A DNA stretch of 64,000 nucleotides, taken from assembly GCA_963664245.1 (NCBI GenBank), contig OY760934.1, positions 3,224,001-3,288,000 on the forward strand, read 5' to 3'. Position 1 is the stretch's first letter. Each line of letters begins with the position of its first letter. The DNA comes from GCA-2711565 sp963664245 (lineage in GTDB: Bacteria > Bacteroidota > Bacteroidia > Bacteroidales > GCA-2711565). Under the pieces are notes generated by a model that was given only the letters and a program-made list of their open reading frames with translations, made no database searches and had not been told where the DNA came from. Positions 7,531-16,381 of this stretch are shown here, one piece after another. The position numbers and the translations under genes were made by a program.

Positions 7531-9422
7531 AATTGGTTGCGATATATGCCATTGATATAACAGATAGAGTGAAAGCAGAGAAAGATGTTGTTTTTGCTCG
7601 TAATTTCTCCGAATCAATTATTGATGCTTTGCCGGGTGTGTTTTACATGTTTGATAAAGATGGAAAATTTGTTAAGTGGAACCAGAATTTTCTTGGACAA
7701 ACAGGCTATTCATCTGAAGAAATGCAGGTCATTTCACCAATGGTTTTTTTTGAGGACTATGAAAAGCAAAAAGTCTTAAGCAGTATATCAGAAGTCTTCA
7801 AAACGGGGTATTCTGATTTAGAAGCCAATCTTATAACAAAACATAAAAAGAAGATTCCTTACCATTGGACAGGCACCAAACTTGTAATCGATACAAAAGA
7901 ATACTTAATAGGAATAGGAAATGATATTTCCGAACGAAAAATATTTGAAAATGCTTTAAAAGAAAGTGAGAATCGTTATCAACTTGCATTAGAAGCCGCT
8001 AACGAAGGTATCTGGGATTGGTATGTCAACGAAGATGTAGTTTATTATTCCGATCAATGGAAAGCTCAATTAGGTTATGGATCCAATGAACTTGAGGATT
8101 CTTTTTCAACCTGGCAAAATCTCCTACACCCGGATGATTATGAGTTCGCCAATAAAGCAATGAATGATTATGTAGAAAAACCCCAAGGCGATTTTTTATT
8201 GGAATTCAGGCTGCGGCATAAAGATGGTTCATACCGTTGGATTCATAGCAAAGCCGCTTCTCAAAAAGACAAAAACGGTAAAATTATCCGTATGTTTGGA
8301 GCCCATACCGATATTACCGAAAGAAAAAATGCGGAGAAGAAAATACAGGAGAGTGAACAAAAATTCTTGAGCCTGTATCACAATGCCCCTGACATGTATG
8401 TTTCGGTTTCTCCTGAAGATGGTTCAATTTTGGAATGTAATAATACGTTGCTCGAAACCCTGGGGTATAAAAAAGAAGAAATTATTGGCCAGCCAATATT
8501 AAAAATGTATCATGATGAATCCATCAATAAAGCCAAATTTGTTCTTAGTGAATTTGCTCAGGACGGAAAAGTAAATAACAGGGAATTGATTCTTAAGAAA
8601 AAGAATGGCGAAAAGCTCAATGTTAGTTTAAATATCACTTCTGTTAAGGATCGTAAAGGGAACATCAAATATTCGATGTCTTCATGGAGAGATATTACGG
8701 ATAAAAAACGCCAGGAACAGGAACTGAAAAAAACATTGCTTGAGTTGGAACGATCGAATCGCGACCTGGAGCAATTTGCCTACATTGCCTCTCACGATTT
8801 ACAGGAACCCTTGCGGATGATATCCAGTTTCTTACAACTTCTTGAGAAAAAATATAACCATATTCTCGATAGCGATGGGAAGGAATATATCGCTTTTGCC
8901 GTTGATGGAGCAAGCCGGATGAGCCAGTTGATAAAAGACTTGTTGGCATTCTCCCGGCTGGGAACCAGAGGACAGGCTTTTGAAAATACCGACTTAAATG
9001 AAGTTATAAAAGATGCCATTGATAATTTATCGGCGAGCATCGATGAAAATAATGCAAAAATTGAAGTTAGGAAAATGCCGGAAATAGCTGTTGATAAAAC
9101 ACAAATTGTGCAGTTGTTCCAAAACCTGATTTCAAACGCGATAAAATTTAAAGGAGAAAAGAATCCTGAAATTAAAATTGCTGTAACAAAACGAAAAGAG
9201 TATTACGAATTTTCGGTGGCAGATAATGGTATCGGATTTGAAGAAAATTATAAAGATCGCATTTTTGTGATTTTTCAACGCTTACATACGAACGAAGAAT
9301 ATTCGGGAACCGGTATAGGTTTAGCCGTTTGCAAAAAAATTGTTGAACGTCATGGTGGAAATATATGGGGTAAATCGAAACCAGGGAAAGGTTCAACCTT
9401 TTATTTTACATTAAAAAGATAA
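7431..9422 (+). pseudogene. Multi-PAS histidine kinase, C-terminal part (frameshifted)
   Basis: This frame continues the interrupted PAS domain (VFKTAKPVLFHDTHDKWFF), then carries further PAS/PAC modules (each ending near ISERK, ITERKNAEKK or ITDKKRQEQE). A HisKA domain has phospho-acceptor H455 of this frame (FAYIASHDLQEPLRMISSF). The HATPase domain has QNLISNAIKFKG, DNGIGFEENY and GTGIGLAVCKK. The GTG at 7431 is only the first formal start in this frame; upstream codons back to 7383 are clearly part of the protein. Repaired, the gene would encode about 950 residues from 6571. It has no membrane segment, so it senses inside the cell. It is followed 6 bp later by single-domain receivers, the usual partners of such kinases. 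Confidence 0.85.
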
Positions 9423-9428
9423 GAGAAG

Positions 9429-9866
9429 ATGACAAGAGTTGTTGAAATACTATTAGTGGAAGATAATATGGTCGATGTTGAGCTGACCAGGGAAACATTG
9501 GAGACCCACAAAATGGTAAATAACCTTCATGTGGTTAATAATGGAGAAGATGCAATGGATTTTTTGTTTAAAAAAGGGAAATTTAAGTCAGCTTCAACGC
9601 CCGATGTAATTTTATTGGATTTAAACCTGCCCCAAAAAGACGGGCGCGAGGTTTTAATCGAAATTAAGCACAATGAAGATTTAAAAACGATTCCTGTTGT
9701 AATATTAACGGTTTCGGAGGATGAAAATGACATAAAGATGGCCTATGATAACTACGCCAATTGCTATGTGACAAAACCATTGGATATGGTTCAGTTTGTA
9801 AAAATTGTACAATCGTTGGAAAACTTTTGGTTTTCAATTGTTCAGTTCCCAGCGGATGGAAAATAA
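9429..9866 (+). CDS. Single-domain response regulator (Rcp1-like), copy 1
   Basis: A 145-aa stand-alone receiver with the ED pair at 11-12, phospho-acceptor D64 (ILLDLNLPQKDGRE), and the switch Lys in NCYVTKPLD. The insertion between beta2 and beta3 (AMDFLFKKGKF) is typical of Rcp1-like partners of phytochrome-type kinases. With no output domain it must act by protein contact or as a phosphorelay intermediate. It lies 6 bp downstream of the multi-PAS kinase. It closely resembles the next gene, indicating a local duplication. Confidence 0.93.
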   Translation: MTRVVEILLVEDNMVDVELTRETLETHKMVNNLHVVNNGEDAMDFLFKKGKFKSASTPDVILLDLNLPQKDGREVLIEIKHNEDLKTIPVVILTVSEDENDIKMAYDNYANCYVTKPLDMVQFVKIVQSLENFWFSIVQFPADGK

Positions 9867-9885
9867 ACTTAAACGATAATTAATT

Positions 9886-10335
9886 ATGGAGCCCAAATTT
9901 ATAGAATTGTTATTGGTAGAAGATAGCCCGGGTGATGTGCGTTTAACTAAGGAAGCCTTGAAAGATTATAAAATTATCAATAATCTTAGCGTGGTGAATG
10001 ATGGACAGGAAGCAATGGATTTTCTGAATAAGAAAGGAAAGTATAAAGATGCACCTACTCCCGATATTATTTTGCTGGATTTGAATTTGCCCAAGAAGGA
10101 TGGTCGGGAAGTTTTAGTTGACATAAAAAGCGATAAAGAACTTCGCAGGATACCGGTTGTAATTCTCAGTACTTCTGATGCAGAAGAAGACATCGTTAGG
10201 GCCTATAAAAACTATGCAAATTGCTATGTTACCAAACCGATTGATTTGGAGCAGTTTGTAAAGGTTGTAAAAACATTGCATAATTTTTGGCTGTCGATTG
10301 TAAAACTCCCGACAACTAAAAATGATGCCTCTTAA
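9886..10335 (+). CDS. Single-domain response regulator (Rcp1-like), copy 2
   Basis: A 149-aa receiver with the ED pair at 12-13, D65 as phospho-acceptor (ILLDLNLPKKDGRE) and NCYVTKPID. It aligns over its whole length with the preceding regulator without significant gaps. Matching blocks include AMDFL, ILLDLNLP, KDGREVL and YANCYVTKP. The differences cluster in the alpha1 and alpha4 helices, which usually decide partner choice, so the pair may serve two kinases (inference). It sits 9 bp upstream of the first hybrid kinase. Confidence 0.93.
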   Translation: MEPKFIELLLVEDSPGDVRLTKEALKDYKIINNLSVVNDGQEAMDFLNKKGKYKDAPTPDIILLDLNLPKKDGREVLVDIKSDKELRRIPVVILSTSDAEEDIVRAYKNYANCYVTKPIDLEQFVKVVKTLHNFWLSIVKLPTTKNDAS

Positions 10336-10344
10336 ATTATTGAA

Positions 10345-11907
10345 ATGGATCAAGAATTGGCTGACATATTGTTGAAGTATTCAAGGGATGGGATAATGCT
10401 TATTTCTTCCGACACTTATTATTGCGAATTGAACGATGCAATGAGAACGTTATTAGGAGGGAAATATTTACATGACAAAACGCTTAAGCCATCAATACCT
10501 AGTATTTATCGCAGATATGAGTTCCCGGGTATACAATTGAAAGAGATTCGGGAAAAACTTAAAACCGAATCTACAACGGGCGTTTTTGAAGCATTATTTA
10601 CAAATTACGATAATGAGGTAATACCCGTAGAAATAAAAGTAAATAATTTAAAAACAAACAAGGGTGGATATTATTTATTGATTTTTAGAGATATATCTCG
10701 TTTTAAAGACCGGGAAAAGAAAATCCAAGAGGTATTAGGTGAGGTTAAACAAGCCAAAGAAAAGGCCGAACGATCCGATCGCTTGAAAACAACATTTTTA
10801 TCGAACATATCGCATGAAATCCGAACCCCTATGAATTCTATTTTGGGATTTTCTGAACTGCTCGATGACAATTCTGTTTCTGGAGAAGAACGCTCTGAAA
10901 TTATTAAGATCATTCAGTCAAATGGCGATAAACTATTAAGGCTCATAAATAATATTATTGATATTTCCCGTTTGCAGGCAGGAGATTTGGTGCTGGATTT
11001 GGAAGAAACCGATTTAAATAAGTTTTTAAAAGGAGCTTATGAGCAATGGAAAAGTAAAATCCTTAAAGATAAAGCCAATCTCAAGCTTAAGCTGAATATT
11101 CCTGAAGTTGCCTCCGTTTTTGTGATTTCTGATACCATTCGTTTGAAAAATGTCATCGATCATTTAATGGATAATGCAATTAAATTTTCCGACAAGGGTA
11201 CCATCGAATTGGGCTATACAATTAACAGGAATAATAAAGTGGATGTGTTTGTTAAAGATGAGGGGGTAGGGATAAGGTCAGATATACTTCCCGGTTTATT
11301 TGAAGTTTTTAATAAACAAAATGAACTGGAAAATGATTTAGTGGCAGGTACAGGCATTGGGCTTTCGTTGGTAAAAAATCTTATCGAATTGATGAATGCT
11401 TCGGTAGAGATAAGTTCAGAAGTAAACAAGGGAACAAAGGTGTCGCTTATATTTAATGGCACAAAATTTATTGAAAAAAAGGTGAATGATTCGGTATTTC
11501 AATTCGAAACCCCTAAATATAACTGGCCGGATAAAAAAATACTTATTGTTGAGGATAATGATTTTAATTACGAATATTTGTTTGCAGTACTCCACCAGCG
11601 GGTGAAGGAAATTATTTGGGCACCAACCGGAAATGATGCCATTTTAGCCTGTGAAAATACTAAATTTGATATTGTTTTATTAGATATGCAATTGCCCGAT
11701 ATGCATGGGCTCGAAGTGTTACAACACATCCGTTCAATACATGAAGACATGCCGGTTGTGGCACAAACGGCTTTTGCCATTGTAGGCGATAAACAAAAAA
11801 TTATTGATGCTGGATGCGACGATTATATGTCGAAACCAATTAAACCAAGAATCCTTTTAGAAACAATGAATAAATTTTTCATTAAGAAAAAAGTTTATGA
11901 AAAGTAA
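10345..11907 (+). CDS. Hybrid histidine kinase (PAS-like, HisKA, HATPase, REC)
   Basis: A soluble 520-aa protein. Residues 1-125 form a PAS-like sensor (closing YLLIFRDISRFKDREKKIQE), followed by a short coiled coil. HisKA has H157 (FLSNISHEIRTPMNSI). The HATPase shows MDNAIKFSDKG, DEGVGI and GTGIGLSLVKN. A C-terminal receiver (about 395-515) has phospho-acceptor D447 (IVLLDMQLPDMHG) and MSKPIKP. It lacks transmembrane helices, so it should work in the cytoplasm, perhaps within a relay using the stand-alone receivers just upstream. Its 3' end overlaps the next hybrid kinase by 11 bp. Confidence 0.94.
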   Translation: MDQELADILLKYSRDGIMLISSDTYYCELNDAMRTLLGGKYLHDKTLKPSIPSIYRRYEFPGIQLKEIREKLKTESTTGVFEALFTNYDNEVIPVEIKVNNLKTNKGGYYLLIFRDISRFKDREKKIQEVLGEVKQAKEKAERSDRLKTTFLSNISHEIRTPMNSILGFSELLDDNSVSGEERSEIIKIIQSNGDKLLRLINNIIDISRLQAGDLVLDLEETDLNKFLKGAYEQWKSKILKDKANLKLKLNIPEVASVFVISDTIRLKNVIDHLMDNAIKFSDKGTIELGYTINRNNKVDVFVKDEGVGIRSDILPGLFEVFNKQNELENDLVAGTGIGLSLVKNLIELMNASVEISSEVNKGTKVSLIFNGTKFIEKKVNDSVFQFETPKYNWPDKKILIVEDNDFNYEYLFAVLHQRVKEIIWAPTGNDAILACENTKFDIVLLDMQLPDMHGLEVLQHIRSIHEDMPVVAQTAFAIVGDKQKIIDAGCDDYMSKPIKPRILLETMNKFFIKKKVYEK

Positions 11908-13441
11908 AGAAGTTAAATTATTGTTACTCGAAGACAATCCCGGAGATCAGTTAATATTTAAAGATCTTATTACTGAGATTGACTATCCTGAAATCAGGGT
12001 TGACACTGTTGTTCGCTTGAGCTACGGTTTCGATTATCTGAAAGAAAATAAAGTTGATATAGTGGTACTTGACTTAGGTTTACCCGACTCCAATGGGATC
12101 GAAACGTTTTATAAAACACAGAAAGAATTCCCCGATTTACCCATCCTTGTTTTGACCGGTAATATTGATTCCACAACAGGAGTAGAAGCAGTCCAAAATG
12201 GTGCACAAGATTATTTGATTAAAGGTGAACTCAGCAGCAAATTATTATCCCGGTCGATTTTGTATGCCATTGAGCGAAAACAACTTTACCTCGACTTACA
12301 AAAAGCAAAATTCAAAGCCGAAGAAGCAGATCTGTTGAAATCTGTATTTTTAGCAAACATGTCGCATGATTTACGAACTCCAATGAATTCGATTATCGGC
12401 TTCTCGGAATTATTGAAATCGGTTTCTGATGAAAGTGAAAGATCGGAATATGTCGACATTATTGTAAAAAATGGAGAACTCCTTTTAAACTTGCTTAATG
12501 ATATTATTGATATCAGCAAAATTGAGGGTGGTCAGTTGGATATTCACAATAAATCATGTGATTTGGTGTCGGTTTTTAAAGATCTTAAAAAACCATATTT
12601 GGCTAAAATATCCAATTATGATGATAAAGAGGTCGACCTTAAAATCTCCATTCCCGACCACTTATCCGAATTCTTTGTTTATACCGACGAAGCAAGGATT
12701 TATCAGATTTTGATAAACCTGCTTGATAATGCAGTAAAATTTACCAAGAAAGGAAGCATTGAATACGGCTTTGAAATAAAAGGTGATACCATTGAGTTTT
12801 ATGTAAAAGATAGCGGTATCGGTATCCCTAAACAAAAATTCGATCTGATTTTTCAACGTTTTGGACAGGTTGTTACTACCCAGCATAAAGAGGTTGGCGG
12901 TACCGGTCTTGGTTTGGCAATATCTAAACAACTGGCATTGTTGTTGGGAGGAGATATGTGGGTTGATTCAAAAGTGGGTTCCGGTTCAACCTTTCATTTT
13001 ACGATCCCAAATAGACTAAAGGATGGTTCAATAAATGTTCCCGGTAATAATATTAAAAAACCGGACGAAATTGATTGGAGCAGCAAAACAATTTTAGTTG
13101 TTGAGGATATTGAATCCAATATGCGGATGATTAAATCAGCCTTAAAAGCTACCGGTGCAAAAATAGTAGTGGCCGAAACCGGTGAAGAAGCCCTTGATCT
13201 TTTTTCTAAAATGGAAACCCCCGATTTGATTTTGGTTGATATCCGCTTGCCTGGAATTAGCGGATTTGATGTGATACGGGAAATAAAAAAAACACACGAA
13301 GAAATTCCTGTTATTGTTCAAACGGCTTTAAATCTGGGGAGAGAAAAAGATATGAGTCTGGAAATTGGATGTGCAGAATTTTTAGCAAAGCCAATACGAA
13401 ACAAAATCTTAATTGATACATTAGGTAAATACCTGAATTAA
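11897..13441 (+). CDS. Hybrid histidine kinase with two receivers (REC-HisKA-HATPase-REC)
   Basis: A 514-aa kinase. The N-terminal receiver (residues 1-125) has ED at 12-13 and D59 (IVVLDLGLPDSNG). HisKA has H157 (FLANMSHDLRTPMNSI), and the HATPase shows DNAVKFTKKG, DSGIGIPKQKF and GTGLGLAISKQ. The C-terminal receiver has D448 (ILVDIRLPGISG) and AKPIRNK. The kinase-receiver part resembles the preceding gene, even to the position of the histidine, suggesting duplication with swap of the N-terminal sensor (PAS-like versus REC). A receiver as the only input makes this a downstream relay member. A terminator follows at 13509-13559. Confidence 0.94.
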   Translation: MKSKEVKLLLLEDNPGDQLIFKDLITEIDYPEIRVDTVVRLSYGFDYLKENKVDIVVLDLGLPDSNGIETFYKTQKEFPDLPILVLTGNIDSTTGVEAVQNGAQDYLIKGELSSKLLSRSILYAIERKQLYLDLQKAKFKAEEADLLKSVFLANMSHDLRTPMNSIIGFSELLKSVSDESERSEYVDIIVKNGELLLNLLNDIIDISKIEGGQLDIHNKSCDLVSVFKDLKKPYLAKISNYDDKEVDLKISIPDHLSEFFVYTDEARIYQILINLLDNAVKFTKKGSIEYGFEIKGDTIEFYVKDSGIGIPKQKFDLIFQRFGQVVTTQHKEVGGTGLGLAISKQLALLLGGDMWVDSKVGSGSTFHFTIPNRLKDGSINVPGNNIKKPDEIDWSSKTILVVEDIESNMRMIKSALKATGAKIVVAETGEEALDLFSKMETPDLILVDIRLPGISGFDVIREIKKTHEEIPVIVQTALNLGREKDMSLEIGCAEFLAKPIRNKILIDTLGKYLN

Positions 13442-13508
13442 TATTATTGAAAAGAACCATTTAACTCTCCAATTCCCCATTAGCAATCTTTTCAATTCCT
13501 TCTTAAAG

Positions 13509-13559
13509 CTTCTAAATCATTATTATCTGATTTTAGTAGAATCAGGTAGAAGTTTTTTT
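13509..13559 (+). terminator. Intrinsic terminator of the kinase cluster
   Basis: A two-part stem: CTTCTA (13509-13514) with TAGAAG (13547-13552) outside, ATCTGATT (13525-13532) with AATCAGGT (13540-13547) inside. Seven Ts follow. It closes the plus-strand signalling block. Confidence 0.65.
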
Positions 13560-13606
13560 AAGCCCTAAGCTTTTGTTTTTGTTCGTTTATAAATAGAACG
13601 CTTTGC

Positions 13607-13637
13607 TGTGGCAAATTTTAAAATTTACTTAAATTTG
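13607..13637 (+). promoter_or_regulatory. Candidate promoter of the transglutaminase-like gene
   Basis: TAAATTTG at 13630-13637 matches the -7 consensus. TGTG at 13607-13610, 19 nt upstream, is a one-mismatch -33 box. The leader to the ATG at 13698 would be about 53 nt. Confidence 0.4.
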
Positions 13638-13697
13638 GCTTAAAATAGAATCAGCCCAAAAGCTGACAGCTTACTTCTAAAATAAATTGTACCCGTT

Positions 13698-16343
13698 ATG
13701 AAAAAACTGCTTTTCCTGTTTTTACCCCTTGTTTTTTGCTTATCCTGTAGTTATAACAATCATTTTATTAGCGATAAAAGTTATCGTCAAATTGTATCCA
13801 AACGTTTTGAAGAACGAAAAGAATTTGCCAAACACAGGAAGGATCAATTGTTTTCAGTGTTTAAAAAAACGAGTATAGAAGAAAAAGAAGCCCTTCAGTT
13901 TCTTTATGCTTATATGCCTTTGTGCGATTTGGCTGATTATGACGGAGATTTCTTTTTACGCCAGGTAAAATTTAGTTTAAAGGCACGCGAAACATTTTCA
14001 TGGGGGAAGATGGTTCCCGAGGAAATCTTTAGGTATTTTGTGCTGCCTTACCGGGTTAATAATGAAAACCTGGATACCGCCCGGATGGTATTTTACAGGG
14101 AACTAAAAGATCGCATTATTGATCTCCCGATGATGGAAGCAGCTCTTGAGGTAAATCATTGGTGCCATGAAAAAGTGAATTATGCTCCGTCCGACAGCCG
14201 TACCAGCAGCCCTTTAAGTACCGTTAAAACAAGCCATGGAAGGTGCGGCGAAGAATCAACATTTACTGTTACGGCCATGCGTGCCGTTGGTATTCCGGCA
14301 CGTCAGGTATATACTCCACGCTGGGCACATTCTGACGATAACCATGCCTGGGTGGAGGTATGGGTAGATGGTGAATGGTATTATCTCGGGGCTTGCGAAC
14401 CCGAACCGAAACTCAATATGGGCTGGTTTACCGAACCTGCCCGAAGAGCAATGCTTATCCATACAAAGGTGTTTGGAAATTATACCGGTGATGACGAGGT
14501 GACTTTAAAAACAGAAAACTATACCGAGATCAATGTTTTGAAAAATTATGCCGATGTAAAAAAGCAATATGTAGAAGTAACCGATAAAACAGGCAAAGCC
14601 CTTAAAGATGTACGTGTGGATTTTGGCCTCTATAATTATGCCGAATTTTACCCGATCGCAAGCATTAATACGGATGAAAACGGGATCAGTAGCCTGACAA
14701 CAGGTTATGGCGATTTAATGATTTGGGTTAGTAAGGATGGGGAATATGCATATAAGAAAATACCTGTTGGCGAGCAGGATACTGTGAGCCTTTGTTTAAA
14801 TCAACATAATATGCTAAGCGGGGAAGAAAATTATATTAATGTTCCTCCGGCTGAAAAAGAACCTTACCCGGTTGACGAAAGCCTGAAAAAGGAAAATGAT
14901 ATCCGGCTGGCCAGTGAAGACAGCATCCGGTTCGCATATAGAAAAACATTTATAACAGAAGAAGAAGCTTATACTTTGGCTGAAAAACAAAAGCTTGACA
15001 AAGAACAAACCTGGAAATACCTGAAAGCCAGTGAAGGAAATTGGCGGGAAATTAAGAAGTTTTTTGAAAGTCTCACCCCTGAAAGGGAATCTGATCCGTT
15101 TACCATATTGAGCTTGATTTCGGAAAAGGATTTGTGCGATACTAAAGCAGAAATCCTGTTGGCACACCTTGATGTAGCTTATGCAAATTTTTCCGAGAGT
15201 GATTATAAATCTAAAGATGTTTTTAAAAACGGCGTGTTGAACCCGCGGGTAAAAAATGAAAACCTGCTTACATATAGGCGGTTCCTGAGAGAAAAATTTA
15301 AAGGCTTGAAAGGTTCGAGCCGTGAGGAAAAAGTAAGCGAAATTAAATCATGGATTGTCCGTAATCTTCAAATTAATGAAGAAGATAATTATTATAATTT
15401 GCCGATCAGTCCCCTTGGCGTTTACCAATTAAAAATAACGAATAAAGAATCAAGGGATATCTTTTTTGTTGCTCTGTGCCGGAGCCTTGGAATTCCCTCT
15501 GTCCTCAGGGAAGGGGATTATATGCCTTTGTTTTTTAATGGAACCGAGTGGGTAGAGGTTTTCCTTGATGAGAAAACAATAAATTTGCAACATCAGCAGC
15601 AAGAAGATGCTTATATTACCTTTGATACAAAAGCAGTAAAAAAAGATTTTGCTCCGGTTTATTATACGCATTATACCATTGCTCGTTTTGTAGACGGGGT
15701 TTTTCAAACCCTTGATTATGAATGGGGGTGGGGCGAAAATCAAATGCCCGAAAAAATAAACCTTCAAGCTGGCCAGTACCGCCTGATAACAGGAATCAGG
15801 GATGCCAGCGGAACAGTCTTCGTGAAGATAAAATATTTTAAGCTTGAAGCCGGAAAAACTGCAAAATTGAAAATGGAGTTCAGAGAGCCTGAGAAAACAA
15901 GAAAAAAGATAGGGGCTATTGACCTGAACAACCATTTGATGAGAGATCATCAGCAGTATAGGTTGGATGCTCTTTTTGCTAAAAATTTTGCGGTATTAAT
16001 CTGGGTCGAACCCGGAAAAGAACCAACAAGACACCTGATGGAAGAATTTACTCAAAGTAAAGATAAATATGAGAAATGGGCTGGTACCATTGCAATGATA
16101 CAAAGCGAAGAAGTGCCCGACAAAAGCCTGAACCCGAAATTCTTTAAAGACACGCCTGCAAACTATAAGCTCTATAAAGATGTTGATAATCATTTGTTGG
16201 AAAATGTAAAAAAAATACTGGGAATACAAGGTAAAATCATCTTGCCTTTGGTGCTTGTATTAGATAATAAAGGAAGCATTTATATGGCTTCGAGAGGTTA
16301 CAAGATTGGTATTCACGAACAAGTATTATCTCTCGTAATGTGA
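13698..16343 (+). CDS. Transglutaminase-like lipoprotein with two transglutaminase-type domains
   Basis: The 881-aa protein begins with a lipoprotein signal (LVFCLSC, lipid-anchor Cys about residue 17). A transglutaminase-like core carries C183 (HGRCGEES) and H216 (DDNHAWVEVW), followed by GEWYYLGACEPEP, where an acidic residue would complete the triad. A Gly-rich beta region follows (about 300-360). A second, degenerate unit lies near residues 580-650 (FVALCRSLGIPSVLREGDY, then TEWVEVFLDE); it keeps the fold pattern but not an obvious triad. The C-terminus looks like a beta-sandwich and a thioredoxin-like tail (AVLIWVEPGKEPT). Such proteins probably cleave or modify peptides or glycans outside the cell; the substrate is unknown. 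It stands alone between two terminators. Confidence 0.82.
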   Translation: MKKLLFLFLPLVFCLSCSYNNHFISDKSYRQIVSKRFEERKEFAKHRKDQLFSVFKKTSIEEKEALQFLYAYMPLCDLADYDGDFFLRQVKFSLKARETFSWGKMVPEEIFRYFVLPYRVNNENLDTARMVFYRELKDRIIDLPMMEAALEVNHWCHEKVNYAPSDSRTSSPLSTVKTSHGRCGEESTFTVTAMRAVGIPARQVYTPRWAHSDDNHAWVEVWVDGEWYYLGACEPEPKLNMGWFTEPARRAMLIHTKVFGNYTGDDEVTLKTENYTEINVLKNYADVKKQYVEVTDKTGKALKDVRVDFGLYNYAEFYPIASINTDENGISSLTTGYGDLMIWVSKDGEYAYKKIPVGEQDTVSLCLNQHNMLSGEENYINVPPAEKEPYPVDESLKKENDIRLASEDSIRFAYRKTFITEEEAYTLAEKQKLDKEQTWKYLKASEGNWREIKKFFESLTPERESDPFTILSLISEKDLCDTKAEILLAHLDVAYANFSESDYKSKDVFKNGVLNPRVKNENLLTYRRFLREKFKGLKGSSREEKVSEIKSWIVRNLQINEEDNYYNLPISPLGVYQLKITNKESRDIFFVALCRSLGIPSVLREGDYMPLFFNGTEWVEVFLDEKTINLQHQQQEDAYITFDTKAVKKDFAPVYYTHYTIARFVDGVFQTLDYEWGWGENQMPEKINLQAGQYRLITGIRDASGTVFVKIKYFKLEAGKTAKLKMEFREPEKTRKKIGAIDLNNHLMRDHQQYRLDALFAKNFAVLIWVEPGKEPTRHLMEEFTQSKDKYEKWAGTIAMIQSEEVPDKSLNPKFFKDTPANYKLYKDVDNHLLENVKKILGIQGKIILPLVLVLDNKGSIYMASRGYKIGIHEQVLSLVM

Positions 16344-16345
16344 TT

Positions 16346-16375
16346 TTAAGGAACCATCCAGGCATGCTTCCTTAA
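16346..16375. terminator. Inverted repeat between convergent genes
   Basis: TTAAGGAA (16346-16353) and TTCCTTAA (16368-16375) form a perfect 8-bp stem in the 38-bp gap between the transglutaminase-like gene (+) and the GH3 gene (-). There is no strong T-tract on either side, so a terminator role for both strands is only probable. Confidence 0.4.
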
Positions 16376-16381
16376 GTAAGT

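Noticed and set aside
13461..13483. A segment resembling the heptamer repeats (minus strand ...GGGGAATTGGAGAG...)
   Set aside because: It shares only an 8-base core with the 47168-47189 units and the 7-bp period is not clear.
15450..15950. Open frame of 166 codons on the minus strand
   Set aside because: It lies wholly inside the transglutaminase-like gene on the other strand, and has no signal, family motif or leader.
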